Shown here piece after piece: positions 11,921-23,429 of a stretch of DNA of 64,000 nt (position 1 is its first letter; each line of letters opens with the position of its first letter). This DNA comes from Sesamum alatum (Eukaryota; Streptophyta; Magnoliopsida; Lamiales; Pedaliaceae). Where the stretch lies: assembly GCA_034509735.1 (NCBI GenBank), contig JACGWO010000006.1, positions 6,029,001 through 6,093,000 on the forward strand, given 5' to 3'. Under the pieces are notes generated by a model. That model had not been told where the DNA came from. It made no database searches and was given only the letters and a program-made list of their open reading frames with translations. Made by a program: the position numbers and the translations under genes.

Positions 11921-12404
11921 CGGGAGAGAGAGATGCAAATCTGGTCGGAGGGGGCGGCTAAGGGAGGGAGAGGGGTGGCGACGAGCGCGAGAGGGGGATC
12001 TGGGCGGAGGGTGGGGATTGGGTCGGCGGCGGCGCGAGGAGGGGCTGGGTAGGCGGTGGCGCGAGGGGAGGGAGGCGACGGCGGCGTCCGGTGGTAAGAT
12101 GAGGAAGAAGAAAGGAAAAATTATATATATATATATATATATATTATTTTTATAATTAATATATAATATATAATATTATTTTATAAATATATATGTATTA
12201 ATATATTATCAAATATATAAAATAATATTTTTATTGGTCAAAACTTATCCCAATTGCAGTAAGGCTGTGTGTAATGCACCGTTGGGTTTGGGGGGTGTTT
12301 TGCTCTATTTTTAAAAACACGGAAAGATAAATTGCTATTTTATTTTTTATATGAGAGTAAATTGCCCATTTCCCTTATCACAGGGAGTAAATTGCATTTT
12401 TCCC
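11480..12404. mobile_element. MULE-type element (925 bp) carrying a GC-rich island
   Basis: Inverted termini of about 80 bp start AAGGTTAAATGCAATTTG and end GTAAATTGCATTTTTCCC. They are flanked by perfect 9-bp duplications gatttatta (11471-11479 and 12405-12413). Inside, AT-rich arms surround a (TA)n(GA)n tract at 11873-11920 and a purine-rich, GC-rich island at about 11921-12110. The island's composition is unlike anything else in the gene-free left part. This is the layout of a Pack-MULE with captured genomic DNA. I see no long ORF in the island. Confidence 0.8.
11873..11920. repeat. (TA)n followed by (GA)n microsatellite
   Basis: About 20 bp of TA repeats run directly into about 26 bp of GA repeats, at the left edge of the GC-rich island of the surrounding element. 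Confidence 0.9.
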
Positions 12405-12726
12405 GATTTATTAAATATGTTGAAAATATATGTGTTGCATTGTTCACATGCCACCCTAGGTTACACAGTAATATAATTTATTGTACTCCTAGGAAAATGC
12501 TGTTGTGGGAACAAGTTTATCACACTTTTTGAAATATTAAATCATGGGCTTGTATATATTAATCTGAAATTAATATTTAATTTCTACTAAAGATATTATT
12601 GTCAAATGGAAACTTCAATTAAACAGAAATACAATTTTTTTTTTAACATCATACGTTATTTTCTGTTTCTTTGGGCTTAAATTCAGTGATAATAATTTTA
12701 ATTTTGTAAAAATACAATTATTAATG

Positions 12727-14298
12727 GGGATAATTACATTTACACCCCCTCACCTATTATTTATTTACACAAACCACCCCTGCCTTTTAAAAAATTACAG
12801 AAATTACTCCTGACAGTCTTTAAAACCCAAAACCCTATTGATTTGGTCAAACTTTACTATAAATTTTGAAGGACAAAAATGCCCTTAGGGGTGTTTCTGT
12901 AATTACCAAAAGGTAGAGAGGGTGTTAATGTAATGTCTATGAGGATTAGTAATATGACCCCATATATTTTTTTATTATTTATATCAAACTTAAATTTAAA
13001 TTTAAATTATTTTATTAATTTTTTTAATTGAATCTCTATATAAAATTACAGTTTCTAATAATTGAAATATTAAATTATTTAATTAATATATATTTCTAAA
13101 ATTAGTTACTAGATTATAAGTTTAAATTAAAAAAATATCATACTTGAATAAATTATTTGAAATTATTAAAATTAAAAAAAAATATTTATCCTCTATTTTT
13201 ATTTATAACTAAATTTTATTAAAATTAATATATTATAATTTAAAATTATTTATGAATTTTATATTAATCATATCAGAATTAGTAAAATAAATAATTTATT
13301 TATTAAAAAGATATTTTAATTTTTTTTAAATTATCCCTCACCCCGCCGCCCCGCTTGCGCCCTCCTCACCGCCTCCCCGTCTGCGCCCGACCCCTCTTCC
13401 GCTTTCGCCCGCCTTTGTTGTCGCCCTCCGCCACCTTCGTCTGTTATCTAAATATGTATGTACAAAAATATAAACATATATTATATATGTATAAATATAT
13501 ATATATATATATATTTATTATGTATAAATATATATAGATGTACATACATGTATAATTTATTAATCATAGTAAAATTTAGATACAAATAAACATAGTGGAC
13601 AAATAATCTTTTAATTTTAAGAATCTAAAATCATTTATACAAGTGTGACAATTACAATTTAAATGTATAGCTTAGTAACTAACTTTTTGTATTATATTAA
13701 TTGAATAATTTAATATTTCAATTATTAAAACGTGTAATATATGTAAAGATTCAATAAAAATAGTTAATAAAATGATTTAAACTTAAATTTAAGTTTGATA
13801 TAATTTATTAATTTTAGTTATAAATAAAAATACAGGAAAATATTTTTTAATTTTAATAATTTTAAATAATTTATTCAAGTATGATATTTTTTTAATTTAA
13901 ACTTATAATCTAGTAACTAATTTTAGAAATATATATTAATTGAATAATTTAATATTTCAATTATTAGAAATTATAATTTTATATAGAGATTCAATTAAAA
14001 AAATTGATAAAATAATTTAAATTTAAATTTAAGTTTGATATAAATAATGAAAAAATATATGGGATCATATTACTTATTCTCATAGACATTACATTAACAC
14101 CCCCTCTATCTTTTGGTAATTACAGAAACACCCCTAAGGGCATTTTTGTCCATTAAAATTTATAGTAAAGTTTGATCAAATCAATAGGGGTATTTTTGGG
14201 TTTTAAAGGTTGCCATGAGTGGTTTCTGTAATTTTTCAAAAAACATGGGTGGTTTGTGTAAATGGACAATAGGTGAGGGGTATAAATGTAATTATCCC
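12727..14298. mobile_element. Long fold-back MULE-type element (1,572 bp) with GC-rich cargo
   Basis: Termini are GGGATAATTACATTTACACC and the complement ending AAATGTAATTATCCC. Perfect 9-bp duplications ttattaatg flank it (12718-12726 and 14299-14307). The two arms, about 12727-13230 and 13800-14298, are complementary over most of roughly 0.5 kb, with few mismatches by eye. The centre holds a C-rich island at 13335-13445 (ccccgccgccccgcttgcgc and onward) and an AT microsatellite. Transcription through it would give a long hairpin RNA. Confidence 0.85.
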
Positions 14299-14564
14299 TT
14301 ATTAATGATAAGAATTATAAAAATACATTATTAGTGATAAGAATTATAAAAATACAATATAGACTAGTAGTGATGCATATATAACGACAACATAGTTGCA
14401 ATACAATAACTCTTTAACTAAATGTGGGTTTCGTATTCAAGTTTGCGCGCATGTGTCTGTGAATATTCTAAAATAATTTTTCAGAGTTGGATTATATATA
14501 TGGATATATATTTTTCTAAAAAATAGATAAATAAATATTGAAGTCGGTCAAATATAAAAAATAT

Positions 14565-14970
14565 AGGAGTGACAACAGGACGGTATTGGTGGGACTCAAG
14601 ACCCATCCCACTTAAATTTTAGACCCATCATGTCCAATATTAACTGAATCCAATCAGGATTGAACGTATCTAACTCGCAGGACCAAATTCATTTTCCGTT
14701 CTCCTCAATTAGTTGATATATATTTTTGTTTATAAATACAATTAGTTATTATTACACAAAATATATTTATTTTCATAAAACTTTATATTATATAAACGTT
14801 AAATATTTTGAAATAAATTTATAAATATTATTTAACACGAGTTTTAAATAGGATCTGACGCGTGTACAGAAAAAAATTCGGATTCATAAAATTAATTGAT
14901 CCCCAAACTCGAACAAATTCACTTCACTTAAGATGAGTTCATCGAATCTATCCGTGTGATTTTTGACAGT
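14565..14970. repeat. hAT-like relic
   Basis: Starts near GAGTGACAACAGGACGGTAT and ends near TTTTTGACAGTGAAATC, decayed forms of the hAT termini seen at 16256-16872. The interior has 'gacccat' words shared with that element. No target duplication found. Confidence 0.35.
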
Positions 14971-15139
14971 GAAATCAGAAAAAAATCTAATCCAGTCAAC
15001 AAGAATATCTCTGGAGCTGTGCTAAGGTCACGGTCCCCGCCGCAGACTGCTCCATCAACAACCACACATCATCCATTCCTATCCTCCAATTATTGTGGAC
15101 AATAATTACTACCCACATTTTTTTTTTTTTTTAAAAAAA

Positions 15140-15680
15140 AGGATTACTACAGTGGATTCCCAATAAAATTTAGTGTAATTATAAATAAATTCTTGTAATT
15201 TATTAAATTATATTTAATATTTTTAAAATTTATTTTTATCTAATAAATAAGTATCTCTATTAGTTAAAATTCATTAAAATTATTAATATTAGTAAAAAAA
15301 ATTAAATAAAAATCGATATTTTTATCATCGATTGATTTATTTATTGAATTATTATGGGTCAAATAAATTTTGTTATAATCAAACTACTCTTATACATCTT
15401 CACACGTTAATGCATGTGAGGAGGTATATTTTCGTTATTCTATGAGTAATTTAATCAGAAAAGATTTGTTCGACCTGTAATAAGTTAATCGATAGTAAAT
15501 ATCGATTTTTATTTAATTTTTTTTTAAATATTAATAAATTCGATAAATTTTAACTAATGAATGAACTTCTTTGTTAGTTGAAAACAAACTTCAAGAGTTT
15601 TAAATGAAATTTTTCGAATTATATGATATTTAATGTATAATTTCGTCAAATTTTAGAGAATGATTGTATATATATTTTTT
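15140..15680. repeat. Degenerate copy of the 1426-1958 MITE
   Basis: The order of phrases is the same as in 1426-1958: TAGTGTAATTATAAATAAATTC, AAACAAATCTTTTC-like inverted pair around 15360-15470, CACACGTTAATGC. The termini are eroded. Confidence 0.5.
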
Positions 15681-15689
15681 AATTTTTTT

Positions 15690-15960
15690 TTGAAAAAAAG
15701 AGGCAATGGGAATTTCACGACTTTTGTGTAGAAATTTCACGGCACCCAATCCCCAACAGCATTCAACCACCGAAGCGGTGGGTGCGTCGTTTTCCAGTGC
15801 GCCGCCCCACATGTGATTGTTTGTTTGGGTGACGTGTCCTCTACTGATACGCTCCTACTTTCTTTCCGATATATGTCATGTCATCATCCCCCTGTGTTTC
15901 CCACCGTCCCCTCCATTACGCCCATACACCCGCCCACACCATACTACTATTCCTCCATAA
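15690..15960. other. GC-moderate unique island
   Basis: The base composition is that of plant promoter or 5'-UTR DNA (pyrimidine-rich, with cccaccgtcccctccattac), but no coding exon follows on either strand. It may be a promoter relic. Confidence 0.25.
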
Positions 15961-16255
15961 TCATAACTCATTATTTCTAAAAACTATTGCTTTTTACAAA
16001 CAAATAATTAAAGTTAATGATGTGATTATTTGCTGACTTTTGACTCTAATTTTGGACATAATCCAAAGGACTAGTACTTTATGTACCATATCTATACATT
16101 TCAACAATTATTATTGGAATAAAAAAATAATTACTATTAAATTAAAATAAATACTCATATATCGGTGTGATTTAAATTCACAATACTATAATTATGAAGC
16201 ATCAAACTCACTAGAATTACAACTTATTCTCCTTTTCTCCCTTGTTTCTCTTTTC

Positions 16256-16872
16256 AGAGGTGACAATGCGGCAGGTTGGAGTGAACTGGGGGTTCATCCT
16301 GCCAACTCTTACAATGACTCGGGCCATGCCCAACTACAAAACTCGCCCAGGTGGGGTAGACCCAGCTCCCCCCCCCCCCCCCCCGCCCTCTTCTTTTATA
16401 TATTTTTGAAAATTTTAATTATTCCACAAATATAATAAAAAGGAAAATTCAACATATCAATAAAATTGATCTATCACCTAACTCAAAATATTTCAAGTCA
16501 AAAAAACAAAAAAAATTATAAGTACAAATAAGATTGTTCATAGCAACCCAATCAAATCATACTTAATAACAGTATTCAAACACAAATAATTCATATTAAT
16601 TACACATTAATAACAACTTTTTCGTCTTCCTCCTCGTTAAGCATTATAGAATTTTAAATTTGGGGTTGCATCTTTAGGAAGGGTAGAAAAATTAGTTAAA
16701 TTGCATGCAAAATTTTAAAAATATATATGTATAATATTAAATTAAATCTTCTGTGTCGGTCTTCATGAAATTGAGACCCGCTCGCCCGGTATCATTTTTG
16801 GGGCCCGAATCCGCTCCATTAGGGGTAGGTCCAAGACCCATTTTCTCAAGTTCAGATTCAATTGCCACCTCT
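16256..16872. mobile_element. Non-autonomous hAT-like element (about 617 bp)
   Basis: Starts AGAGGTGACAATGCGGCAGG and ends CAATTGCCACCTCT, matching the plant hAT terminus (TAGGGGTGGCAA type). Interior phrases such as GAGACCCGCTCGCCC are typical of these elements. The flanking 8-mers agree only weakly. A C16-type homopolymer lies at 16369-16384. Confidence 0.6.
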
Positions 16873-17856
16873 ATCTCTTCCTATGGGATGTGGGGTATCT
16901 ATACTATATGAACGCGTCTATGACGCCCAAAATAAAATTATAATTTTATCCTTTAATATATGGTTGTTGTTTTTTTATGGTGCACATCTCAGTAATTTGC
17001 CTACTAAATAAAAAAAATATGTGGATCTCCTCTAATCCTCCTTGACCGAAAAAAGCCTATATTGTCCTTGTGAGCTCGTCTTTTCTTCGTTAACTCATTG
17101 ATTATATAATTGTATTTTTCTTTTTTTACTAAATCGATTACAATCACGTTATAATATGATACGAGATACATACAAAATGCCTCTTTACCAAAAAAAAAAA
17201 AAACTACCTCTATGTGTAAATTAATATAACCTAATTCATATTATTTGAATTTTCACATGAGACAAATAGTTTCTTAATAAATAACATGGAAAAATGCAAA
17301 AAATCTACTGCATGTCAGTATGGGGATGTTCACCACATCATTATCGATTTAATACGCTAAGCATACACGTGGCCATTCTCATTTTTATTTTTATTTAAAA
17401 AAATCAATTACAGTCACATTATAAATTATAATTATCAATAATTAATATATATTAATTATTAAAATTAAATATGTATATATATAATTAAATAATGATTATT
17501 AATATAATATACCAACAACTGCTATTAAAATTACTCACTTTCACGTATTGATGAAACTCGAACCGTAGAAACTATAAACCCCTTGTATTGGGTCAGAGTC
17601 ACAAATGGACTTCCATGGTCATTTAATATTTAAGTCATTTAAACACATCATTTCCCATACCTTTTCCTTCATAACTATTTATGGGCTTAATAATTATAAA
17701 ATATAATAAAGTTTTTCCCATTTAGGAATTAATTAATTACAAGCATGACGAGGTTGAGGTTGTTAGCCGGTTACCGACCATCCAAATCCGGTCTTGTGTT
17801 GGGGGGCCCCACAAGTATATGGGCCAATCAAATCATTCTTTTGATAGACTTCCCCA
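16873..17856. other. Intergenic, nothing recognised
   Basis: AT-rich DNA without gene, SINE boxes or element termini. It contains a short GC-richer patch at 17750-17825. Confidence 0.4.
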
Positions 17857-17865
17857 TCAAAATTA

Positions 17866-18771
17866 GGATTAAATACACTTTGCACCCCTAAACTATGCAT
17901 AAAGTGCATTTACCCCCATAAATTATAAAATGTAACAAAATGGCCCCTTATGATATGAATTATTTTTTTTATGACGAAAATGTCCTTATTGTTTACACCC
18001 CTAAACTATGTTTATTTCAATCATTCCCCTAAGACATAATTTGAATTATTATAAAAATTATATCTAACATAAATACTATCAAAATTTATTATTCTTATAA
18101 TTCGTATAAAATCTGTATAACACTCTATAAATTTACAGACCTTATATTTTTTACATAATGTTTAAAAATTTACATAATTTTTGCTTGTATTGTTATATAT
18201 ATGTTGAACTTTTTTTAAAAAAATGATATTTTTGATACAATTTAATAATATTACATCGAACATAATACACTATAAATATGCAACTCTATAATATTCTATA
18301 ATCTTTTAAGTAATGATATGTTATCATTTAATTATGTGTACATATACCTAAAAAAAATTATAGGTTATATAACATACTCTTTTATAAAATTATATATATG
18401 CATTATAATTTATTTACACATATTTACATGTACTTTTTAACATAAATAATTTACTTTGTAAAATATATATGCATATAGTGCAATTGTAAATATTTTTTGT
18501 ACTACATAATTAATAAAAAAATATAAATTTTAAGTACTATTTTTTAAATAAAATATGAGTAAAATTTTAAATCTCTAAAAGTAGTTTTGGCGAAATAATA
18601 AAACATACCTTTAGGGAATAAAATGAAATGTATAGGAGATAAATGAGAAGGGGAATTTTTGTCCTTTTAATGTCAGATTATTTTGTCAGTGGTTTTTTTG
18701 TTACCTTTCATATTTTAAGGACCTAAATAAAACTACATGTATAGTTCAGGGGTGCAAAATATATTTAACCC
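17866..18771. mobile_element. MULE-type MITE (906 bp), 'TTTGCACCCCTA' subtype
   Basis: Inverted termini are GGATTAAATACACTTTGCAC and the complement ending TGCAAAATATATTTAACCC. They are flanked by perfect 9-bp duplications tcaaaatta (17857-17865 and 18772-18780). The interior is very AT-rich and non-coding. Confidence 0.85.
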
Positions 18772-18776
18772 TCAAA

Positions 18777-18778
<2 letters not shown>

Positions 18779-18817
<39 letters not shown>
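18779..18817. repeat. (TTA)n microsatellite
   Basis: About 38 bp of perfect TTA repeat, starting inside the right target duplication (tcaaaatta) of the neighbouring MITE. Confidence 0.95.
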
Positions 18818-18819
<2 letters not shown>

Positions 18820-19059
18820 CTACTTTAAGGTAATTTATGTGGGTCACTTAATTATATAGTCCATTCCTTTTTTTGATAAGATTGTTTGTTTCTTCTTTCC
18901 ACAAAATTCTACTTTTCCTTTTAGCTGTCAGGTGGTCATTACTCTTTCATTAATACTCCTCTCTTTGTAGTCTTGCCAAAACTTCCTTTTTAATTATAAA
19001 TTAATAAGGGGGTTTCATATTAACATCAGATGGGTGTGGAAGATTGACGTTTTAACTCA

Positions 19060-19397
19060 TATTTAGAGTTGTAAATGATTTCAATCCAACCAGATACGTA
19101 ATTGTTCAGATTTGTTTGAATTATTATCGAATTTAAAAAAATTGAGTATTTTGCTTTGATTATCTATCTAATCGAGCTCAAATGAGCTTTAATAGAATCA
19201 AACATGAGTCGAGCTCGAGTAGTTTGATATTTTTAATATTTTTGCACTAATCGAATTGAGTTTGAATGTTTACCGAACAAAATTTTGTTTTCAAGTTTGG
19301 TTTGTTAAGTTTAACATATCGAGTTCAAATTGGCTTTTATTGATTGATTTAAATCAAATATCGAATAATTTTTGTTTATTTTTCAGCCCTACAGTCA
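19060..19397. repeat. Dispersed repeat, inverse copy of 11170-11425
   Basis: Words such as GAGTCGAGCTCGAG and TTGGTTTGTTAAGTTTAAC read as the complement of 11170-11425, and the right end is TTTTTCAGCCCTACA. The ORF at 19256-19519 lies over this repeat and is not a gene. Confidence 0.45.
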
Positions 19398-19519
19398 TGT
19401 TTTCGATTGCGTTTTTAAAATTTGATCACACACTTGACGAGATACTCATTGAAAATTTTGTGGCCGCTTTCTTTAATTGTCATTCTTTAGAGAGTATTTG
19501 TGAAAACTTCTGCTTTTAA

Positions 19520-21389
19520 AGAATTAATTTTTGTAGAGAAAATTGGACGTAATAGCAGAATGAAAAGTAGGTAACGTGTGTAAAAAAAATAAAAAGCAGA
19601 TAAAAATTAAATTGGATACTGGATAGTATTTGGGAAAAAAAACACTTTTAAAATAGACTTAATTGTTTAAAAACCATTTTGTCTACACTTGTTAAATTAC
19701 TATTTTTAGTTAATTATTGCACTTGTTTTCTAATTAATAATAACTATTTTTTTTTTGCAAAAAATTAATAAATTTTATTTCAATTAATATATCTCATATT
19801 TAATTTGTCCAAATATTTGTTATTTATATTATTAAAATATTGAATTTAATGCAAAAAAATTGAACGTTTAATTCAATAATGCTCCCACTAAGTAATATAA
19901 TTATTTATTAATTCATACACAATAAATAAAACTTGCATGAAAAAATAATCATTATTATCAAAAGACAAGTTCAAATACTAAGTAAAAATAGTATCTTTTT
20001 AACACATGGAGACAAAACAATCTTTAATCAATTAAACTTGTTTTTTAGAAGTGATTTCCCCAAGCACTATCCAATTGATTTTATTTTATTTTTTTACAAA
20101 TACTAACCACTTTTGGTTTTGCTACAACTTCCAACTTTTCTATAAAAATCACTTTTTTTTAAATCGGAAGTTTTCGCAAACATTTCCTAAGTGTGTCGAA
20201 TTTTTTTTAATTTTTTAATCACTTTGCTAATCCCATGAAGTATAAAACTAAATATTAGATTTTTTAATTTTAAGACTATTTTAAAAATATTATGAAACAA
20301 AAAATAAAATTATTAAATGCTTTTATCCTATAAAATTTAAAGTATAATTTCACCGTTTCCATCTCCAACACGATGGTTACACATCAAGTAATGTATCCAC
20401 AGTTCCACGAATTTCAACACGTTTTAATGGCTTTTTCTACACATATTTCAACGGTAAAGTTGAACATATTCTCATACCCCATCAATTATTATTGGATTAT
20501 ATACTTTATAAATTATTAGAAATAAAAGCTTATAAAGAATATGAAATTGATAGGGATAGGAAACTAAAATAAGGGAAATTACGAAAAGGCCCTCCTGATT
20601 TTAAGAGAATAATCCTAATGCTATTGAAGGAAGTTGGAGGCAATTACCAAAGAGAAGTTGCAAAGGAAGTGGGGGACGTGAAATGACGAAGATGCCCTCG
20701 ACAGTTTAATCTAAACCGTAGGATTAAGGGAAGTTGAGGGACAATATTGTAATTTCACCCTAGAGATTTACTATAAATAGGGGGTGGATCTCATTTTGTA
20801 AGTCACTTTTTGATGATATATGGAAATTTTACTCTCTTTTTATATTATCTTTGCATTTCATTGTTTTCATTCGAGGTAACGTGTTTATGCTATTTATTTT
20901 TCGAATCTCACACCATCAGAAACTTTCTAAAACTACTTTTAGAAAATAGAAATATTATCTAATTTTACTAATTATCTCTTCACATTTCTTAATAAAATTT
21001 TATTTTTCCTTATTTTCATCAACAATTTCATAAATATGTTATACAGGTGCTTTTTTTATGATGCCAAAAAATTATAATTTTTTGCTAAACTTAATTATTA
21101 TGGTCAAAAAAAGATATGTTTTTTTAGCCGTTGTTTCTACAAGTGTTTAGCCACGGCCAAAATCATGACAAATATTTTGGCTATGGCTAAAAATCATAGC
21201 AAATATTGATTAATCATGGTAAAATTTTGAGTTTTTGTATTGATTTTGTTTAACTGTAATTAATAGTGTTGATTTACCATATTTTTTACCCGTGGTAATT
21301 TATAATATAGCGAAAAGTCATTTTTTTTGTAGTATGGGTAATACTAAATGTATGTATATACACATATATCATGTGTCCATGCATGTATA
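19520..21389. other. AT-rich intergenic DNA
   Basis: No gene recognised. Around 20570-20800 the GC rises a little (gccctcctgattttaagag, gatgccctcgacagtttaat), like a decayed repeat edge. Confidence 0.4.
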
Positions 21390-21399
21390 TATATAAATA

Positions 21400-21657
21400 G
21401 GATAAATTACAGCGATACCCCCTAAGGTTAGACCCAATTATACAAACACCCCCTGTCTTTTGTGAAATTACAGCTACACCCTCTGAGGTAGTAATTGTAA
21501 TACAACTACACCCCTTATTTAAATGCAAAACTTACACTAATACCTCCTTGAAAACATTAAACTAACATCCCTCAGGGAGTGTAATTGTAATTTCACAAAA
21601 GACAAGAATATTTGTGTAATTGAGCCTAACCTTAGGGAGTGTCAATATAATTTACCC
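21400..21657. mobile_element. Short MULE-type MITE (258 bp)
   Basis: Starts GGATAAATTACAGCGATACC and ends GTGTCAATATAATTTACCC. It is flanked by perfect duplications tatataaata (21390-21399 and 21658-21667). The two halves are mutual complements with a short centre. Its sister is 56294-56547. Confidence 0.85.
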
Positions 21658-22089
21658 TATATAAATATTTTGGTAATATATAAAGATTAATTTATGCATA
21701 ACAAAAATCGTGTCGGTATCACATAAAAATTATTTAATATTGTGATAATAGAAGTCTCCCGACCCATTTTGGAGAACAATCATAAAAGTTGTTTTGTCAT
21801 TATGAATGTTGCGTTTGAACTATACCACGGGAGTGTTACAAAGGATTAAGTTGGAGTGTTTCGAAAAACAATTTAATTAATATTCATAATTTTATTAATA
21901 AATTATAAAAGTTGGTAGATAATTATTTACAATTTTTAATTTAAATATTTAAAAAGCAAAAATTATAAATTAAAAGCACTTTTGCTAATTTATTTTTAAT
22001 AATAAATCGATAAGCACTTATTTTATACAGCTACTAACAGCTTTTTATGATTGTCTATTGGAACCGTAGTTTTTTCTTTAAACGTAATT

Positions 22090-22300
22090 ACATACATTAT
22101 TACATTAATACTTTGAAAATTTAAATAATATATTAATTCAACCAATACAACTAGGAATAATAAACAAATTACAGTTATCCTGATAAAGTGAGACTAACGC
22201 TCATATAAGTTGAGACATATATTTACACGTTCGATGGTACTCAAACCCATGATCTCGAACTTGTTCATGGACTTCAATCTTAACCATTAGGCCAAAACAT
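22090..22300 (-). repeat. tRNA-derived SINE, family 2
   Basis: On the - strand the A box is CCTAATGGTTAAG and the B box GGGTTTGAGTACC. A body with ATTATTCCTAGTTGTATTGG follows, as in the other family 2 copies. Confidence 0.6.
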
Positions 22301-22303
22301 CAT

Positions 22304-22555
22304 TTTTTTTTTTTTAAATTTAAGTGAAGCGATAGACTATTATTTATTTCGAATAAATCGATTATAATCACTTATATTAAATATTTTATATTCAATAACT
22401 TACCAACAACTATAACAATTTATACTAATCAACTACTATAAAATAGAACTACACCTACTATTAAATAAAATTATATTTCAGGTTGATAAAATTCGAACTC
22501 ATGACTTTAAGAATTTTGGGACCTCAATTTCACCGATCGAGATATGCCTACATTA
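22304..22555 (-). repeat. tRNA-derived SINE, family 1
   Basis: The poly-T at 22304-22316 is the complement of the tail. On the - strand the B box is GAGTTCGAATTTT and the head runs AGGCATATCTCGATCGGTGA. It lies tail-to-head beside the family 2 copy at 22090-22300. Confidence 0.6.
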
Positions 22556-23152
22556 TTTAGTTAATGATAGGTTGTGTGGCATAAATTTGGTCAAAGTGGT
22601 AGTTCTCTACTGTGGGAACTACGTTTGTTTTACAGCAAAAATATCTGCATTTCTGTAACATTATGAAACCGACCAATGGGGGGCTACCACGTTTGTCCTC
22701 TCTGTGTGTGTATTGTGTGTTTTCAGTTTCACATCACTATTTTCAGATTCCCAATTAATGTGGAGATTTTGACTTCATAATTTGGGTGTCTCCCTAACAT
22801 TTTACACCTACCGACTTCATTAATAGGAAACTCAATAATTGCAATAATTAGTAAAATTAAGACCTCCATAATTATAAAATTTTGATGTTATTAGTAAAAT
22901 TAAGACCCCATAATCATAAGATTTTTATATTATTAGTATTTTTAAGATCCCAACATTATTGGAAGGGATCTTGTTAATATAATGGAGAGAGAACGACAAA
23001 ATTTGAGAAATAATTGAAAAACTCGTCTCCAATCCTCACAAATACTTGTAAAAGTAATTTAAAATGAATTCATGAAATAGAATTTACTGGCATTCAAAAG
23101 AAAGAGTCCTAACAAATCTTAAAATGAGTTAGGTTTCCCAAATAATCATGAA

Positions 23153-23414
23153 TTTTTTTTTTACAGTGAAAGCGATGAATATTATTAATTGAATTAAATC
23201 GAATATAATTCGTTCTGTCGACTATTATAATAATTACAATAATCATAACTTGATCAATAATATCACATAAGTTAAATTTAAACAACCCCGTATTATTACA
23301 GTATACACAATCCTATTATACAATATACTGTCCTCCCACGCATTGGTGGGAGAACCCATGACCTGTAAAGTCATAAAACCTCAACTTTGACCACAAGATC
23401 AAGAGATTATTGGT
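23153..23414 (-). mobile_element. tRNA-derived SINE, family 1
   Basis: Poly-T at 23153-23162, then AGTGAAAGCGATGAATATT (complement of the family 3' end). The head near 23340-23400 carries degenerate A and B boxes on the - strand. It is flanked by 15-bp target duplications with one mismatch (ccaaataatcatgaa 23138-23152, ccaaatgatcatgaa 23415-23429). Confidence 0.8.
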
Positions 23415-23429
23415 CCAAATGATCATGAA

